Shown: positions 36,842 through 46,867, numbered from the stretch's first letter. The stretch: 62,640 bases of DNA from Mesorhizobium sp. (GCA_004020365.1 SAQR01000006.1:146990-209629), one strand, 5' to 3'. Numbers and translations are program-made. The notes: generated by a model not told the origin, from the letters alone.

Positions 36842-38101
36842 ATGAAGAAGCTTCTTATCGCCGCATTCGCCACCGTACTGATGTCGGGTGCTGCACTCGC
36901 CGACACGACGCTGAAGCTCGTGGAGGTGATCACCAGCCCCGAGCGCACCGAAACCCTGAAGTCGATCGTCGCCAAATTCGAGGCGGCCAACCCGGGCACG
37001 AAGGTCGAGGTGATCTCACTGCCCTGGGGCGAAGCGTTTCAGAAATTCGCGACCATGGTGTCTGCCGGCGAAATCCCCGACGTCATGGAGATGCCGGACA
37101 CCTGGCTGTCGCTCTATGCCAACAACGGCCTTCTCGAAAGCCTCGAACCCTATCTTGCCAAATGGGAGCACACTTCGGGCCTCACCGATCGCGCGCTCGA
37201 ACTCGGCCGCGACGTGAACAACACCGCCTACATGCTGCCCTACGGTTTCTATCTCCGGGCGATGTTCTACAACAAGAAGTTGTTCAAGGAGGCCGGTGTC
37301 ACCGAGCCGCCCAAGACGATGGACGAGTTCGTGGCGGCGTCGGAGAAAGTATCCAAGCTTCCAGGCAAATATGGCTACTGCCTGCGCGGCGGGCCGGGTG
37401 GCCTCAACGGCTGGATCATGTTCGGCGCAACCATGGCCGGCTCCAACAAGTTCTTCAATGAGGACGGCACCTCGACGATGAACAGCGAAGGCTGGGTCAA
37501 GGGACTGACCTGGGTCGTCGATCTCTACAAGAAGGGATTGGCGCCGAAGGACAGCGTCAACTGGGGTTTTAACGAAATCGTCGCCGGTTTCTACACCGGC
37601 ACCTGCGCAATGCTTGATCAGGATCCAGACGCGCTGATCGCGATAGCCGAGCGGATGAAGCCGGAAGACTACGGTGTCACGACAATGCCGAAGGGGCCGA
37701 GCGGCAAGACGTTCCCGACCATCGGCTATGCCGGTTGGTCGATGATGGCGGCCAGCCAGAACAAGGACCTCTCCTGGAAGCTGATCGAAACGCTCGAAGG
37801 GCCCGAGGGCAATGTCGAGTGGAACAAACGCACCGGAGCGCTGTCGGTCCACAAGTCGGCCGAAAAGGATCCCTTCTACGCAAGCGAGCAATTCAAGGGC
37901 TGGTTCGCCGAACTCGAGGACAAGGATGCAGTGCCAACGGTCATGCCGACCTATCTCGAGGAGTTCGCCTTCTTCAAGGACTCGATGGTCATCAAGACCA
38001 GTCAACAGGCGTTGCTCGGCGATATCACGCCTGAGGAAATGGCCAACCAGTGGGCCGACTATCTGACCAAGGCGCAGCAGAAATACCTGGCCAAGAAGTA
38101 A
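36842..38101 (+). CDS. ABC transporter extracellular solute-binding protein, family 1
   Basis: The 419-residue protein has a signal peptide cleaved near ALA-D (residue about 21), then a family 1 periplasmic binding fold: LKSIVAKFEAANPGTKVEV, EAFQKFATMVSAGEIPDVM, and a C-terminal lobe with GYAGWSMMAASQNKD. Sugar-binding proteins of this kind carry oligosaccharides, glycerol phosphate or polyols to MalFG-type permeases. GGGAACGG precedes the start. The ligand cannot be read from the sequence. Confidence 0.94.
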   Translation: MKKLLIAAFATVLMSGAALADTTLKLVEVITSPERTETLKSIVAKFEAANPGTKVEVISLPWGEAFQKFATMVSAGEIPDVMEMPDTWLSLYANNGLLESLEPYLAKWEHTSGLTDRALELGRDVNNTAYMLPYGFYLRAMFYNKKLFKEAGVTEPPKTMDEFVAASEKVSKLPGKYGYCLRGGPGGLNGWIMFGATMAGSNKFFNEDGTSTMNSEGWVKGLTWVVDLYKKGLAPKDSVNWGFNEIVAGFYTGTCAMLDQDPDALIAIAERMKPEDYGVTTMPKGPSGKTFPTIGYAGWSMMAASQNKDLSWKLIETLEGPEGNVEWNKRTGALSVHKSAEKDPFYASEQFKGWFAELEDKDAVPTVMPTYLEEFAFFKDSMVIKTSQQALLGDITPEEMANQWADYLTKAQQKYLAKK

Positions 38102-38117
38102 ACGGCGGACCTCGAGC

Positions 38118-38148
38118 ATCGGAGCCGCCCATCGCGGGTGGCTCCGAT
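38118..38148 (+). promoter_or_regulatory. Stem-loop after the binding-protein gene
   Basis: ATCGGAGCCGCCC pairs with GGGTGGCTCCGAT (one G-U pair) around ATCGC. It has no T run, so it may act as a partial terminator or an mRNA-protecting hairpin that raises binding-protein expression above the permeases. Confidence 0.65.
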
Positions 38149-38159
38149 AGCTCTCATCC

Positions 38160-38207
38160 ATGGTCGATTGGAAGGATGGTCGATTGGAAGGATGGCCAAT
38201 TGGAGAG
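38160..38207 (+). repeat. Three tandem 16-bp units before the permease gene
   Basis: ATGGTCGATTGGAAGG occurs twice exactly (38160, 38176) and a third time with changes (ATGGCCAATTGGAGAG, 38192). The third copy supplies GGAGAG, the likely ribosome binding site of the permease at 38221. Confidence 0.85.
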
Positions 38208-38220
38208 AAAGCGTTAGCTG

Positions 38221-39156
38221 ATGGTTTTTGACGCCACCGCCGGGTTCCCGGAAACTCGCCGCCGGTCGCTGGTCGACCGGATCACGCGCCAGGCCGAGCC
38301 ATATCTTTACACCGCCCCGGCGCTGATTCTGATCGTCACCATCATGCTGGCGCCGCTGGTGCTGGGCCTGTCTTACGCCTTCCGCGACGTGCACTTGCTC
38401 AATCCCTTCTCTGGCGGCTATGTCGGGCTCGATCATTTTCGCACCCTTTATGACGATGACAATTTTTACCGCGCGCTGCGCAACACGCTGTGGTGGACCG
38501 GCGCGTCCGTCTTGCTGCAATTCGTGTTCGGCCTGATCCTGGCGCTGTTGCTCGACCGGCCTTTTGCCGGCCGCGCCATCGCGCAGGCGCTGGTGTTCCT
38601 GCCCTGGGCGGTGCCGACTTTCCTCACCGGGCTCAACTGGGCGTGGCTGTTCAACCCCGTCATCGGACCGCTGCCGCATTGGCTTTATGCGCTCGGCCTC
38701 ATGAATGAGCCGGCCAACATCCTTTCCAATCCGCAGCTTGCCATGTGGGGACCGATCATCGCCAACGTCTGGTGGGGCATTCCCTTCTTCGCCATCACGC
38801 TGCTGGCCGCGCTCCAGGCCATTCCGCGCGACCTCTACGAGGCGGCGGCGATCGACGGCGCCGGAGCATTCAGGCGGTTCACGTCGATCACCTTGCCATT
38901 CCTTGCGCCGACCATTGCGATCACCGTGCTGTTGCGCACCGTGTGGATCTCGAACTTCGCCGACCTGATCATCGTCATGACCAGCGGCGGGCCTGCCGAC
39001 CGCACGCAGATCGTCGCGAGCTACATCTTCACGCAAGCGTTCAGGGCCCTGGATTTCGGCTATGCCTCGGCCATTGCGCTGGTGCTGCTCGTCCTGTTGC
39101 TCGCCTATTCGATGCTGATCGTCATGCTGCGGCAAGTCCTGATGGATCGGGCCTGA
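38221..39156 (+). CDS. Carbohydrate ABC transporter permease, MalF type
   Basis: The 311-residue membrane protein has six predicted helices, starting with YLYTAPALILIVTIMLAPLVLGL. The EAA loop that contacts the ATPase is seen as YEAAAIDGAGAFRRFTSITLPFL (about residues 206-228). It is the first permease of the importer and follows the binding protein by 119 bp that hold a hairpin and tandem repeat. Confidence 0.95.
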   Translation: MVFDATAGFPETRRRSLVDRITRQAEPYLYTAPALILIVTIMLAPLVLGLSYAFRDVHLLNPFSGGYVGLDHFRTLYDDDNFYRALRNTLWWTGASVLLQFVFGLILALLLDRPFAGRAIAQALVFLPWAVPTFLTGLNWAWLFNPVIGPLPHWLYALGLMNEPANILSNPQLAMWGPIIANVWWGIPFFAITLLAALQAIPRDLYEAAAIDGAGAFRRFTSITLPFLAPTIAITVLLRTVWISNFADLIIVMTSGGPADRTQIVASYIFTQAFRALDFGYASAIALVLLVLLLAYSMLIVMLRQVLMDRA

Positions 39157-39169
39157 TCGGGATGACCAG

Positions 39170-40003
39170 ATGAACAACTATTCGACCTTCGGCACCGCGC
39201 TGCACCGCCTGGCGATCCTTTGCTACGTCGTCTTTGCACTGTTCCCGCTGTTCTGGCTGTTGAAAGTATCGGTCACGCCGAACGACCTGCTCTATTCCGA
39301 GGGCGTGCGCATGTGGCCGTCGCGGATGAGCTTTGAACATTTCCGCTTCGTGCTCGCCCACAGCGCATTCCCGGTCTTCTTCAGGAACAGCCTGATCGTT
39401 GCCGGTGCGACTGCGGTGATCGTGACGCTGCTCGCGTCTCTCTCCGGCTATGCGCTGTCGCGTTTCACCTTCCGCGGCAAATACTGGCTGGTCGCGCTGA
39501 TGCTGCTCACCCAGATGTTTCCGTTGGTGATGCTGGTCGCGCCGATCTTCAAGATGCTCTCGCCGCTCGGGCTGACCAACAGCCTGACCGGGCTGGTGGT
39601 CGTCTACACTGCCTTCAACATCCCCTTTGCAACGTTCCTGATGCAGTCGTTTTTCGACGGCATTCCCAAGGAGTTGGAGGAGGCGGCCAAGATCGATGGC
39701 GCCACGCAGTTCATGGCGTTTCGCCAGATCGTCCTGCCGCTGACGCTGCCCGGCATCGCGGCGACGCTGGGTTTTGTATTCACCGCCGCATGGAGCGAAC
39801 TGCTGTTCGCGCTGATGCTGATTTCGGGCAACAGCGCCGCCACGTTTCCGGTAGGTCTGCTCACCTTCGTGTCGAAGTTTTCGGTCGATTTCGGGCAGAT
39901 GATGGCGGCCGGCGTGCTGGCGCTGATCCCGGCCTGCCTCTTCTTCCTGTTCATCCAGCGCTATCTGGTCCAGGGCCTGACGGCCGGCGCGGTCAAGGGC
40001 TGA
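39170..40003 (+). CDS. Carbohydrate ABC transporter permease, MalG type
   Basis: The 277-residue second permease has six helices and the EAA motif [23 protein letters not shown] (about residues 166-188). The typical first periplasmic segment follows [18 protein letters not shown]. It lies 13 bp after the first permease gene, forming the heterodimeric channel with it. Confidence 0.95.
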   Translation: MNNYSTFGTALHRLAILCYVVFALFPLFWLLKVSVTPNDLLYSEGVRMWPSRMSFEHFRFVLAHSAFPVFFRNSLIVAGATAVIVTLLASLSGYALSRFTFRGKYWLVALMLLTQMFPLVMLVAPIFKMLSPLGLTNSLTGLVVVYTAFNIPFATFLMQSFFDGIPKELEEAAKIDGATQFMAFRQIVLPLTLPGIAATLGFVFTAAWSELLFALMLISGNSAATFPVGLLTFVSKFSVDFGQMMAAGVLALIPACLFFLFIQRYLVQGLTAGAVKG

Positions 40004-40013
40004 GCGAGGTTTC

Positions 40014-41099
<1,086 letters not shown>

Positions 41100-41134
41100 A
41101 CGGGGAAGGGCTGATCCTCCTCATCGGGCGCCCA

Positions 41135-41182
41135 GATCATTCGGATTCTGCCAAAACCGGTTCTCACCTTTGGGTCCGATGC
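41135..41182. repeat. Diverged copy of the CATGATCCCGAAAA palindromic element
   Basis: GATCATTCGGATTCTG, AAAACCGGTT and CACCTTTGGGTCCGATGCT follow the reverse of the 10388 repeat unit with substitutions and a short insertion. It lies between the ABC operon and the next gene, in a 224-bp gap without other features. Confidence 0.55.
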
Positions 41183-41323
41183 TATTGTCTTTCTTGGCGC
41201 CGTCTATCTTGGCACCGCCGAATTCGATACGACATTTGATCTCGGCCTCGACATGGCTCTGGGACGAATGGAAGGCGCCCGCGGCGGTGCTAATGCTAAT
41301 ATCCGGGCAAGGTAGTCGAGCGC

Positions 41324-41938
41324 ATGCGCTTTCTGTTTCTTCTGATCCTGCTCGCCGGCATCGGCATCGGCATCGTCTATCCCTGGGCGATGACCAATTT
41401 CTCCGGCCATGAGATCGGCACCTGGCGGGTCTACGAACAGGGCCGGTTCATGCCGGTGACGGTGCCGCTGGACGCTCGCGACGCGCCGGTGCGGGTGCTG
41501 GTCGACCTCACCGCGAGAACCGAACGCATCGTCGTCTCGCAACAACGCACCGTGCTGACGCTGACCGCCGCCACCGGCGGCAGGACGGTGCTCGCCTCGA
41601 CACTGCAATTCAACCATTCGGAAAATCCGCGCCAGGTCAGCCCGCAACTGCCGGACAAGATCTTTCGCGACGAAGCCGGCCTGATCGCGAAGGTCAGCCC
41701 CGGCCCGTACCTCTTCACCATCGGCCCGGGCGACGCCGAAGGCATCGAGATGCGGGCGGTGGACCTTGTGCTGCGTTCCGGCGTTGGCGAGGTCGATCAA
41801 CGGGCGCAGCCGGTCGGCTTCTCGCTGATGGCTGTCGGCCTGATCGGGCTGGTGCTGGCGTTTCGTTACGGCGGCCGCCGGCGGCAAGATCCGAGCTCGC
41901 AGCCGCCACCGCCGCGCTGGGGCAGGGGCTCGAACTAG
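41324..41938 (+). CDS. Conserved hypothetical membrane-anchored protein
   Basis: I do not recognise the family. The 204-residue protein has an N-terminal hydrophobic segment (residues 3-22, signal anchor), a predicted periplasmic beta-rich domain of about 135 residues (VRVLVDLTARTERIVVSQQRTVLTLTA is split by the limit but lies at about residues 58-84), a second membrane helix (about 165-184) and a short basic/proline-rich cytoplasmic tail. It is four bases from rlmJ and probably cotranscribed. Its role is unknown. Confidence 0.8.
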   Translation: MRFLFLLILLAGIGIGIVYPWAMTNFSGHEIGTWRVYEQGRFMPVTVPLDARDAPVRVLVDLTARTERIVVSQQRTVLTLTAATGGRTVLASTLQFNHSENPRQVSPQLPDKIFRDEAGLIAKVSPGPYLFTIGPGDAEGIEMRAVDLVLRSGVGEVDQRAQPVGFSLMAVGLIGLVLAFRYGGRRRQDPSSQPPPPRWGRGSN

Positions 41939-41941
41939 GTC

Positions 41942-42787
41942 GTGAATTACCGCCACGCCTATCACGCCGGAAACTTCGCCGATGTCGTCAAGCATGTCGT
42001 GCTGAGCCGGCTCGTCGAATATCTGAAGCAGAAGGACAAGGCCTTTCGCGTCATCGACACCCATGCCGGCATCGGCCGCTACGACCTGTCGTCGACTGAA
42101 GCGCAAAAAACCGGCGAATGGCAAGGCGGCATCGGCCGGCTTGTCGATGCCCCGCTCGACGCACCAGCGGCAGCGCTGCTGGCGCCTTATCTGGAGGCCG
42201 TTCGTTCGCTCAATCCTGAAGGCGGCGTGAAGAAATATCCGGGCTCGCCGCTGATCGCGCGTCATCTCATGCGCAAGCAGGACCGGATGTCGGCGATCGA
42301 ATTGCATCGCCAGGACGCGGCAAAGCTGAGGGCGCTGTTTCAAGGCGATTTCCAGACCCGGGTGATCGAGCTCGACGGCTGGCTGGCACTCGGCGCGCAT
42401 CTGCCGCCGAAGGAAAAGCGCGGCCTCGTGCTGGTCGATCCGCCCTTCGAGGAGGAGGGCGAATTCGACCGCCTCGTCGACGGGCTGCGCAAAGCCCACA
42501 AGCGCTGGCCCGGCGGCGTCTATGCGTTGTGGTATCCGGTCAAGGACCGCAAGGCGGTCGCCGCCTTCCGCAAGGCGCTGGCGCAGTCAGGTGTCCCTAA
42601 GCTGCTCGACATCGGCTTCGAGATCAGGCCGCCATCGGCCGAGCCCAGCCTTGACGGCAGCGGCATGGTGGTGGTCAACCCGCCGTTCACGCTGGAAGGC
42701 GAATTGCGCACGCTGCTGCCAGCTTTGCACAATTTGCTTGTCATTGAAAAACCGGCGCATTGGACGCTGGAATGGCTGGCGGCGTAG
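41942..42787 (+). CDS. rlmJ: 23S rRNA (adenine(2030)-N(6))-methyltransferase, GTG start
   Basis: RlmJ methylates A2030 of 23S rRNA. The start is GTG: MNYRHAYHAGNFADVVKHVV is the characteristic N-terminus, and no ATG lies nearby. The AdoMet motif is RVIDTHAGIGRYDL, a helical insert follows, and the catalytic motif is LVDPPFEEEGEFDRL (DPPF). At 281 residues it is full length. A similar open frame of hypothetical protein ends 3 bp upstream. Confidence 0.95.
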   Translation: MNYRHAYHAGNFADVVKHVVLSRLVEYLKQKDKAFRVIDTHAGIGRYDLSSTEAQKTGEWQGGIGRLVDAPLDAPAAALLAPYLEAVRSLNPEGGVKKYPGSPLIARHLMRKQDRMSAIELHRQDAAKLRALFQGDFQTRVIELDGWLALGAHLPPKEKRGLVLVDPPFEEEGEFDRLVDGLRKAHKRWPGGVYALWYPVKDRKAVAAFRKALAQSGVPKLLDIGFEIRPPSAEPSLDGSGMVVVNPPFTLEGELRTLLPALHNLLVIEKPAHWTLEWLAA

Positions 42788-42918
42788 GGCGGCAGAGCTA
42801 TCCGCGCGCCTGTCCTGGTTTAAGGCGATTTCGAACTAGGAAACCATTGTCGCTACAACCGCTTGACCGCGCGCAAGCGAATCCGCACAGTGCGCGCAGT
42901 CGACCATAAGAGGCTGCC

Positions 42919-43371
42919 ATGACTCGCTTCGCCCAATCCGCCCTTGCCGCACTGATAGCGCTTTGCACGCCGCTCGGCACGTCGCTTGCCGTCACCCAGG
43001 CAGCAAAGGCGGCCGACCTTGCCGTCTATACCGAAGAAGACAGCGGCGTTTGCGGTGAGGCCTGGGTGCTGAACAAGATCACCAGCCGCTTCTCCTACCA
43101 GGTGCACCACGTGCCGAATCTGCCCAACGTCGAGATTGTCGATTTCCAGGGCATCCACCAGAATCGCTATCTGCCGGCCAACGAAACCTGGCCGATCGGC
43201 CGCCGCTATTGCGGCGCCACGGTCAGCCTGTCCGACGGCCACGCCCGCAGCATCTGGTATCTGATCGAGGAAGGGCAGGGCTTTGCCTCGATCGGCGATA
43301 ATGTCGAATTCTGCGTCGCGGGTTTCGACCGCTGGATGGTCTACAACGGCCGCTGCCGCGTCCTGCGCTGA
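42919..43371 (+). CDS. Secreted hypothetical protein with four cysteines
   Basis: The 150-residue protein has a signal peptide (residues about 1-31, ending AKAA-D). The mature part is aromatic-rich and has four cysteines (VCGEAW, YCGATV, EFCVAG, GRCRVL), suggesting two disulfides. I do not recognise a family. Its 3' end overlaps the convergent winged-helix gene by 31 bp. Confidence 0.8.
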   Translation: MTRFAQSALAALIALCTPLGTSLAVTQAAKAADLAVYTEEDSGVCGEAWVLNKITSRFSYQVHHVPNLPNVEIVDFQGIHQNRYLPANETWPIGRRYCGATVSLSDGHARSIWYLIEEGQGFASIGDNVEFCVAGFDRWMVYNGRCRVLR

Positions 43372-43679
43372 ACGCGTTTGCCGGGCTGCTCCGCCTCATC
43401 GAGGATGGCGCGAAGGAAGGCGGCGTGACCGCGAAAGGCGCGCCGTCCGATTGACGTCGCCTTGACCCGGGTCTGCGGTCGACGTCCGACAAACAGCTTT
43501 TCGACATCGACATAGCCCGCCGTGGCAAGCGTATCGATATGCGCGCCGAGATTGCCGTCGGTCGCATTGACGATGAGCTTCAATCGGGTGAATTCCAGCG
43601 CTTCGCGCCGTCCCAGAGAATTCAGCGCCGCCATGATCCTGAGCCGCACGCTCTGGTGGATGATTTCGTCGGCAGCCAT
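43341..43679 (-). CDS. Winged-helix transcriptional regulator (MarR/ArsR-like)
   Basis: The 112-residue protein fits the small winged-helix DNA-binding family: SVRLRIMAALNSLGRREALEFTRLKLIVNATDGNLGAHIDTLATAGYV (residues about 10-57), then a wing KLFVGRRPQTRVKATSIGRRAFRGH. Such regulators often govern a membrane or secreted partner. It is convergent with, and overlaps, the secreted-protein gene by 31 bp. A palindrome about 100 bp upstream may be its operator. Confidence 0.87.
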   Translation of the reverse strand: MAADEIIHQSVRLRIMAALNSLGRREALEFTRLKLIVNATDGNLGAHIDTLATAGYVDVEKLFVGRRPQTRVKATSIGRRAFRGHAAFLRAILDEAEQPGKRVQRRTRQRPL

Positions 43680-44193
43680 TATCGGGCCTGCTGTGGTGTC
43701 CGGCGTTCAGTCTCACTGATCTGGGACAGCGCCGCCCGATATTGCGCGAAATGACATGCGCTCTTCCCAATGATTCAGAATACTCTGCCAAGTAGAGTAA
43801 TCTGTCAACCACGCACAAGTCACGGCGGAACGGGCCGCGCTTTGCTTTTGCAGCAGTGTAGATCGCCTGGTAGAACGAGAAGATAAGATCGATGAAGCAG
43901 CCCGTCATGGTGTTGTCTGTCGACGATCAACGAACAAGAAAGGCTTGCTAACCTTCAGCGCCTTGAAGTGGGATTGGTTCCGGCAAAGCGCGCAGAATGT
44001 CTGTCGCAAACGCTCGGCAAAGCTCGAAGAGCAGCACCGGCATTTTGCAAAATCGGCACGAGCGTGTGTCGCCTGTAACCAAAACTTAAACTGAAAAAAT
44101 CATGCTGATGCTTCGCTGGCTAGACAAGCGCGAGTCAGATATGCATTACGCGCCGGGTCATTAACGGCCGTCGGCACAACTAAGGGGCATGAT
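43680..44193. other. Intergenic region upstream of the winged-helix and histone-like genes
   Basis: This 514-bp region separates two divergent genes. It contains the TACTCT palindrome listed separately and is less GC-rich near the histone-like gene (AACCAAAACTTAAACTG at about 44078), which suits a strong promoter. Open frames through it show no family features. Confidence 0.5.
43781..43799. promoter_or_regulatory. Candidate operator palindrome
   Basis: TACTCT and AGAGTA form a perfect inverted repeat with a 7-base spacer, 102 bp upstream of the winged-helix regulator start. Confidence 0.45.
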
Positions 44194-44685
44194 ATGGCTA
44201 AACAGTCATCCAAAGCGCCGGCATCCAAATCACCGGCAAAGCAGGCACCGGCAAAGAAAACACCAGTAAAAGCAGTGGCGGCAAAGGCCGCGGCCGCTGT
44301 GAAGAAAGCAGCACCTGCTGCCAAGCCGAAGGCCGCCGCGGCCAAGGCAAAAGCAGCGCCGGCCAAGAAGCCGGCCGCGAAGGCCGCGGCAAAACCGGCA
44401 GTGAAGAAAGCAGCACCTGCCAAGACTTCACCTGCCAAGAAGGCTGCGCCCGCCAAGGCAAAAGCAGCGCCGGCCAAGAAGCCGGCTGCAAAGGCCGCGG
44501 CGAAGCCGGCAGCGAAGAAAGCAGCACCTGCCAAGACTGCGCCTGCCAAGACTGCACCGGCCAAGAAGGCTGCGCCGGCAAAGAAGGCGGCTGCAGCGAA
44601 CTCTTCGGTAGCGGTGAAGAAAGCAGCGCCGGCGGCCAAGCCGAAGGCGAAGGCAGCGCCCGCGAAGGCGAAGGCCAAGAAGTAA
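44194..44685 (+). CDS. Histone H1-like Lys/Ala/Pro-rich protein
   Basis: The 163-residue protein consists almost wholly of Lys, Ala and Pro, in repeated AAPAK and KPAAK units, like the C-terminal tail of histone H1 and the AlgP/Hc1-type bacterial proteins. It is highly basic and probably binds DNA or RNA nonspecifically, acting as a nucleoid component. A 37-residue block (AKAKAAPAKKPAAKAAAKPA and following residues) occurs twice. No folded domain is visible, so the function is inferred from composition. Confidence 0.85.
   Translation: MAKQSSKAPASKSPAKQAPAKKTPVKAVAAKAAAAVKKAAPAAKPKAAAAKAKAAPAKKPAAKAAAKPAVKKAAPAKTSPAKKAAPAKAKAAPAKKPAAKAAAKPAAKKAAPAKTAPAKTAPAKKAAPAKKAAAANSSVAVKKAAPAAKPKAKAAPAKAKAKK
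44341..44562 (+). repeat. 111-bp tandem duplication inside the histone-like gene
   Basis: GCCAAGGCAAAAGCAGCGCC begins copies at 44341 and 44452, period 111 bp (37 codons, in frame). The copies differ at few positions, so length variation between strains is likely. Confidence 0.8.
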
Positions 44686-45137
44686 TCGCGTTTCTTCGCT
44701 CGCGGAGGACAGTGCTGAGGACGGTTGAGGGCGGGTGCCGGACAGGCGCCTCGCTCGCAGGGCCAGTGCTCGGGCAGCAACAGAGGCGGAGGAAAGACAG
44801 CTTTTCGCAGCTCCCACGACTTCGCCCTACGGCGAAGTCCGGTGGGGTATTTCTCTGTGCCCGGACAGAAATTCTTGGTGCAAGACCGAGTTGGCTCGGC
44901 TTCGGATCCGTCTGACCTGTTCAGATGCTCTTGGGCTTGAACCGTACCGCTCATTGCCTCGGGATCGTGGAAGAGGACGGTCGTTCGCCGTGGCGCCCGG
45001 TTTTTCCGCCTGTGGGCTGTTGATCATGCCGGGATGTCCGGCCAACAGTGTCGCGGAAATGGATCATACGCAAATTCAAAGTGCTACAGCGTCATATGCG
45101 CGTCCATGCTCTGTACTCGGCAAACAGGAACCCGATC
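44686..45137. other. Intergenic region with perfect hairpin and element remnant
   Basis: No credible gene lies in these 452 bp. A perfect 9-bp hairpin, GACTTCGCC and GGCGAAGTC around CTAC, lies at 44818-44839. At 45058-45107 a partial copy of the element found at 9395-9440 is visible (GGATCAT, CTACAGCGT, GCGCGTCC), just upstream of the GST gene. Confidence 0.6.
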
Positions 45138-45734
45138 ATGCCCAGACTGCTCTATGCGTCCACGTCACCCTATAGTTCCAAAGTGCGCATGGCCGCGCAT
45201 TATGCCGGCATCGCCGTCGATCTCGTGCCGATAAAAACCGAAGACAAACCGGCTGAGCTGATCGACGCCAATCCACTCGGCAAGATCCCGGTGCTGGTGC
45301 TCGACGACGGCCGCTCGATCCATGATAGCCGTGCCATCACCCAGCATCTCAACCGCCTGTCGAAGAACGCGTTGTTTCCGCGCAATCCCGACAAGCGCCT
45401 CGAGGCGGAAGTGCTTGAGGCGCTGGCCGACGGCATCTGCGACTGCGCGCTGTCGATGGTCTACGAGCGGCGCACGCGCCCCGAAGACATGGTCTACCAG
45501 CCGTGGCTTGACCGCCAATGGGCGAAGATCGCCAGCGCGCTCGACCTGCTCAACGCCAATCCGCCAAAGCTGCCAAAGAAGATCACCGCCGGCCAGCTGG
45601 CGCTGCGCGCCTGCCTTGGCTATCTCTCGCTGCGCTTTGCCGGAAAATGGGAGAAGGGTCGCAATCGGCTGATCCGCTGGGCGGCGCGATTTGACGAGAA
45701 GTTTCCCGAGCTGAAACCCTGCATTCCGGCGTGA
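45138..45734 (+). CDS. Glutathione S-transferase family protein
   Basis: The 198-residue protein starts MPRLLYASTSPYSSKVRMAAHYAG at 45138 with ACAGGAA upstream. The N-terminal thioredoxin-like domain has the active-site serine region SPYSSKV and the cis-proline motif NPLGKIPVLVLDDG, then DSRAI for glutathione binding. The helical C-terminal domain covers about residues 85-190. The substrate is unknown. Longer frames upstream enter the repeat remnant. Confidence 0.92.
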   Translation: MPRLLYASTSPYSSKVRMAAHYAGIAVDLVPIKTEDKPAELIDANPLGKIPVLVLDDGRSIHDSRAITQHLNRLSKNALFPRNPDKRLEAEVLEALADGICDCALSMVYERRTRPEDMVYQPWLDRQWAKIASALDLLNANPPKLPKKITAGQLALRACLGYLSLRFAGKWEKGRNRLIRWAARFDEKFPELKPCIPA

Positions 45735-45757
45735 GCGGCAGCCAGAGAACGGGTCAT

Positions 45758-45787
45758 AAAAAAGCCGGGCGCGAGGCCCGGCTTTTT
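45758..45787. terminator. Bidirectional Rho-independent terminator
   Basis: AAAAAA, stem GCCGGGC/GCCCGGC and TTTTT form a symmetric structure between the convergent GST and Omp genes, so it can end transcripts from both sides. Confidence 0.9.
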
Positions 45788-45809
45788 CGTGTCGTGGCTT
45801 GGACGATTT

Positions 45810-46460
45810 TTAGAACTTCATACCGACGCCGAAGGTGACGCGGTTGTCGGTCGACTTGACCTTGCCGATACCGTCAAAGTTGTCGTCGCCGAAGTCGGTG
45901 TAGCGATACTCGACACGGCCGAACACATTGTCGGTGATCTTGATGTCGGTACCGACGCCGGCCGTCCAGCCGAGCATGGTTTGTTCGTCGCTGACGCCGG
46001 CCGCTTCGATCTCCTGGTTCTTGAGCGCGCCACCGGCGGTGCCGTAGAGCAGGATTTCCGGGGTGACGGCGTAGCCGAGGCGGGCGCGCAGCGAGCCTTC
46101 GAAGCCGCCCTTGGCCTCGACGCCACCATCGTCGCCCTCGATGCCGCTATAGCCGATATCGGCTTCAGCACCGTAGACGAAGTTCTCCGCCTGCCACTGG
46201 TAGCCGCCAAAGACGCCGCCGACAAAACCATCGGTGTCGACGTCAGTGCCGATATCCTCGGCATCGGCATGGCCGCTGAAGCCGTAGCCGACGCTCACAC
46301 CGGCATAGGGACCGGCCCAGGAAGCGACCGGCAGTTCGGCGATCGGGGCGGGTGCCGGCGGCTCTTCCGCGATGACGTCAGCAGCATAGGCGGTTCCGCC
46401 GAGGGCGAAGAGCCCGAACGCCACCGCCAGCGGTCGCGCAAATTTAAGATTGGCTTGCAT
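45810..46460 (-). CDS. Omp25/31-type outer membrane beta-barrel protein
   Basis: The 216-residue protein has a signal peptide (cleavage near AYAA-D), a Pro/Ala-rich linker, then an eight-strand-type barrel beginning WAGPYAGVSVGYGFSG. Strands such as GGVFGGYQWQAENFVYGAEADI and GRVEYRYTDFGDD are typical of the Brucella Omp25/Omp31 porin family. It ends in FGVGMKF, with the terminal phenylalanine recognised by the BAM machinery. It is likely abundant and single-gene transcribed. Confidence 0.94.
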   Translation of the reverse strand: MQANLKFARPLAVAFGLFALGGTAYAADVIAEEPPAPAPIAELPVASWAGPYAGVSVGYGFSGHADAEDIGTDVDTDGFVGGVFGGYQWQAENFVYGAEADIGYSGIEGDDGGVEAKGGFEGSLRARLGYAVTPEILLYGTAGGALKNQEIEAAGVSDEQTMLGWTAGVGTDIKITDNVFGRVEYRYTDFGDDNFDGIGKVKSTDNRVTFGVGMKF

Positions 46461-46867
46461 TGTTCTTTACTCCTTAAGCCACAGGCACTGGCTTGCTTTT
46501 CACAAGCGCCCTCAACCCGCCGGGGGGAAAACGGGTCTGGCGCTCAACGGTTCCGAATGTCGTGTCGAAATGCGGCTGAAGCGAACCTGAACTTGGGTCA
46601 TTACCTGGCACGAATGAGGCTGAATTTTGACGTTGCATCAACGCAACAGATGGTGTCAGGAGGCTTTGCCGTGCCGCGCTGAACACCGCTTGGAGCAAGG
46701 GGTCCGGAGCCCTATATTGCGGTCCGATGGCCGAGTCCCGGCCACAGTCGAAAGACCGATCCGGCCGCTTTGCCACAATGCTGCCCAAGGTCCGAACGGC
46801 ATTTAACGCTTCGCCGGCCATAGTTCGCCGGCTGGCTGAAATCGAAGTCCCATTGAGGATTGACAGG
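46461..46867. other. Divergent promoter region between Omp and SDR genes
   Basis: This 407-bp region carries the Omp leader and promoter on the minus strand. The open frame of the SDR gene extends upstream to 46727, but this part has no SDR similarity. No RNA gene was recognised. Confidence 0.5.

Noticed and set aside
46727-46867. Longer start for the FolM-like SDR
   Set aside because: The added 47 residues have no SDR similarity, and the start at 46868 puts the cofactor motif at its usual distance from the N-terminus.
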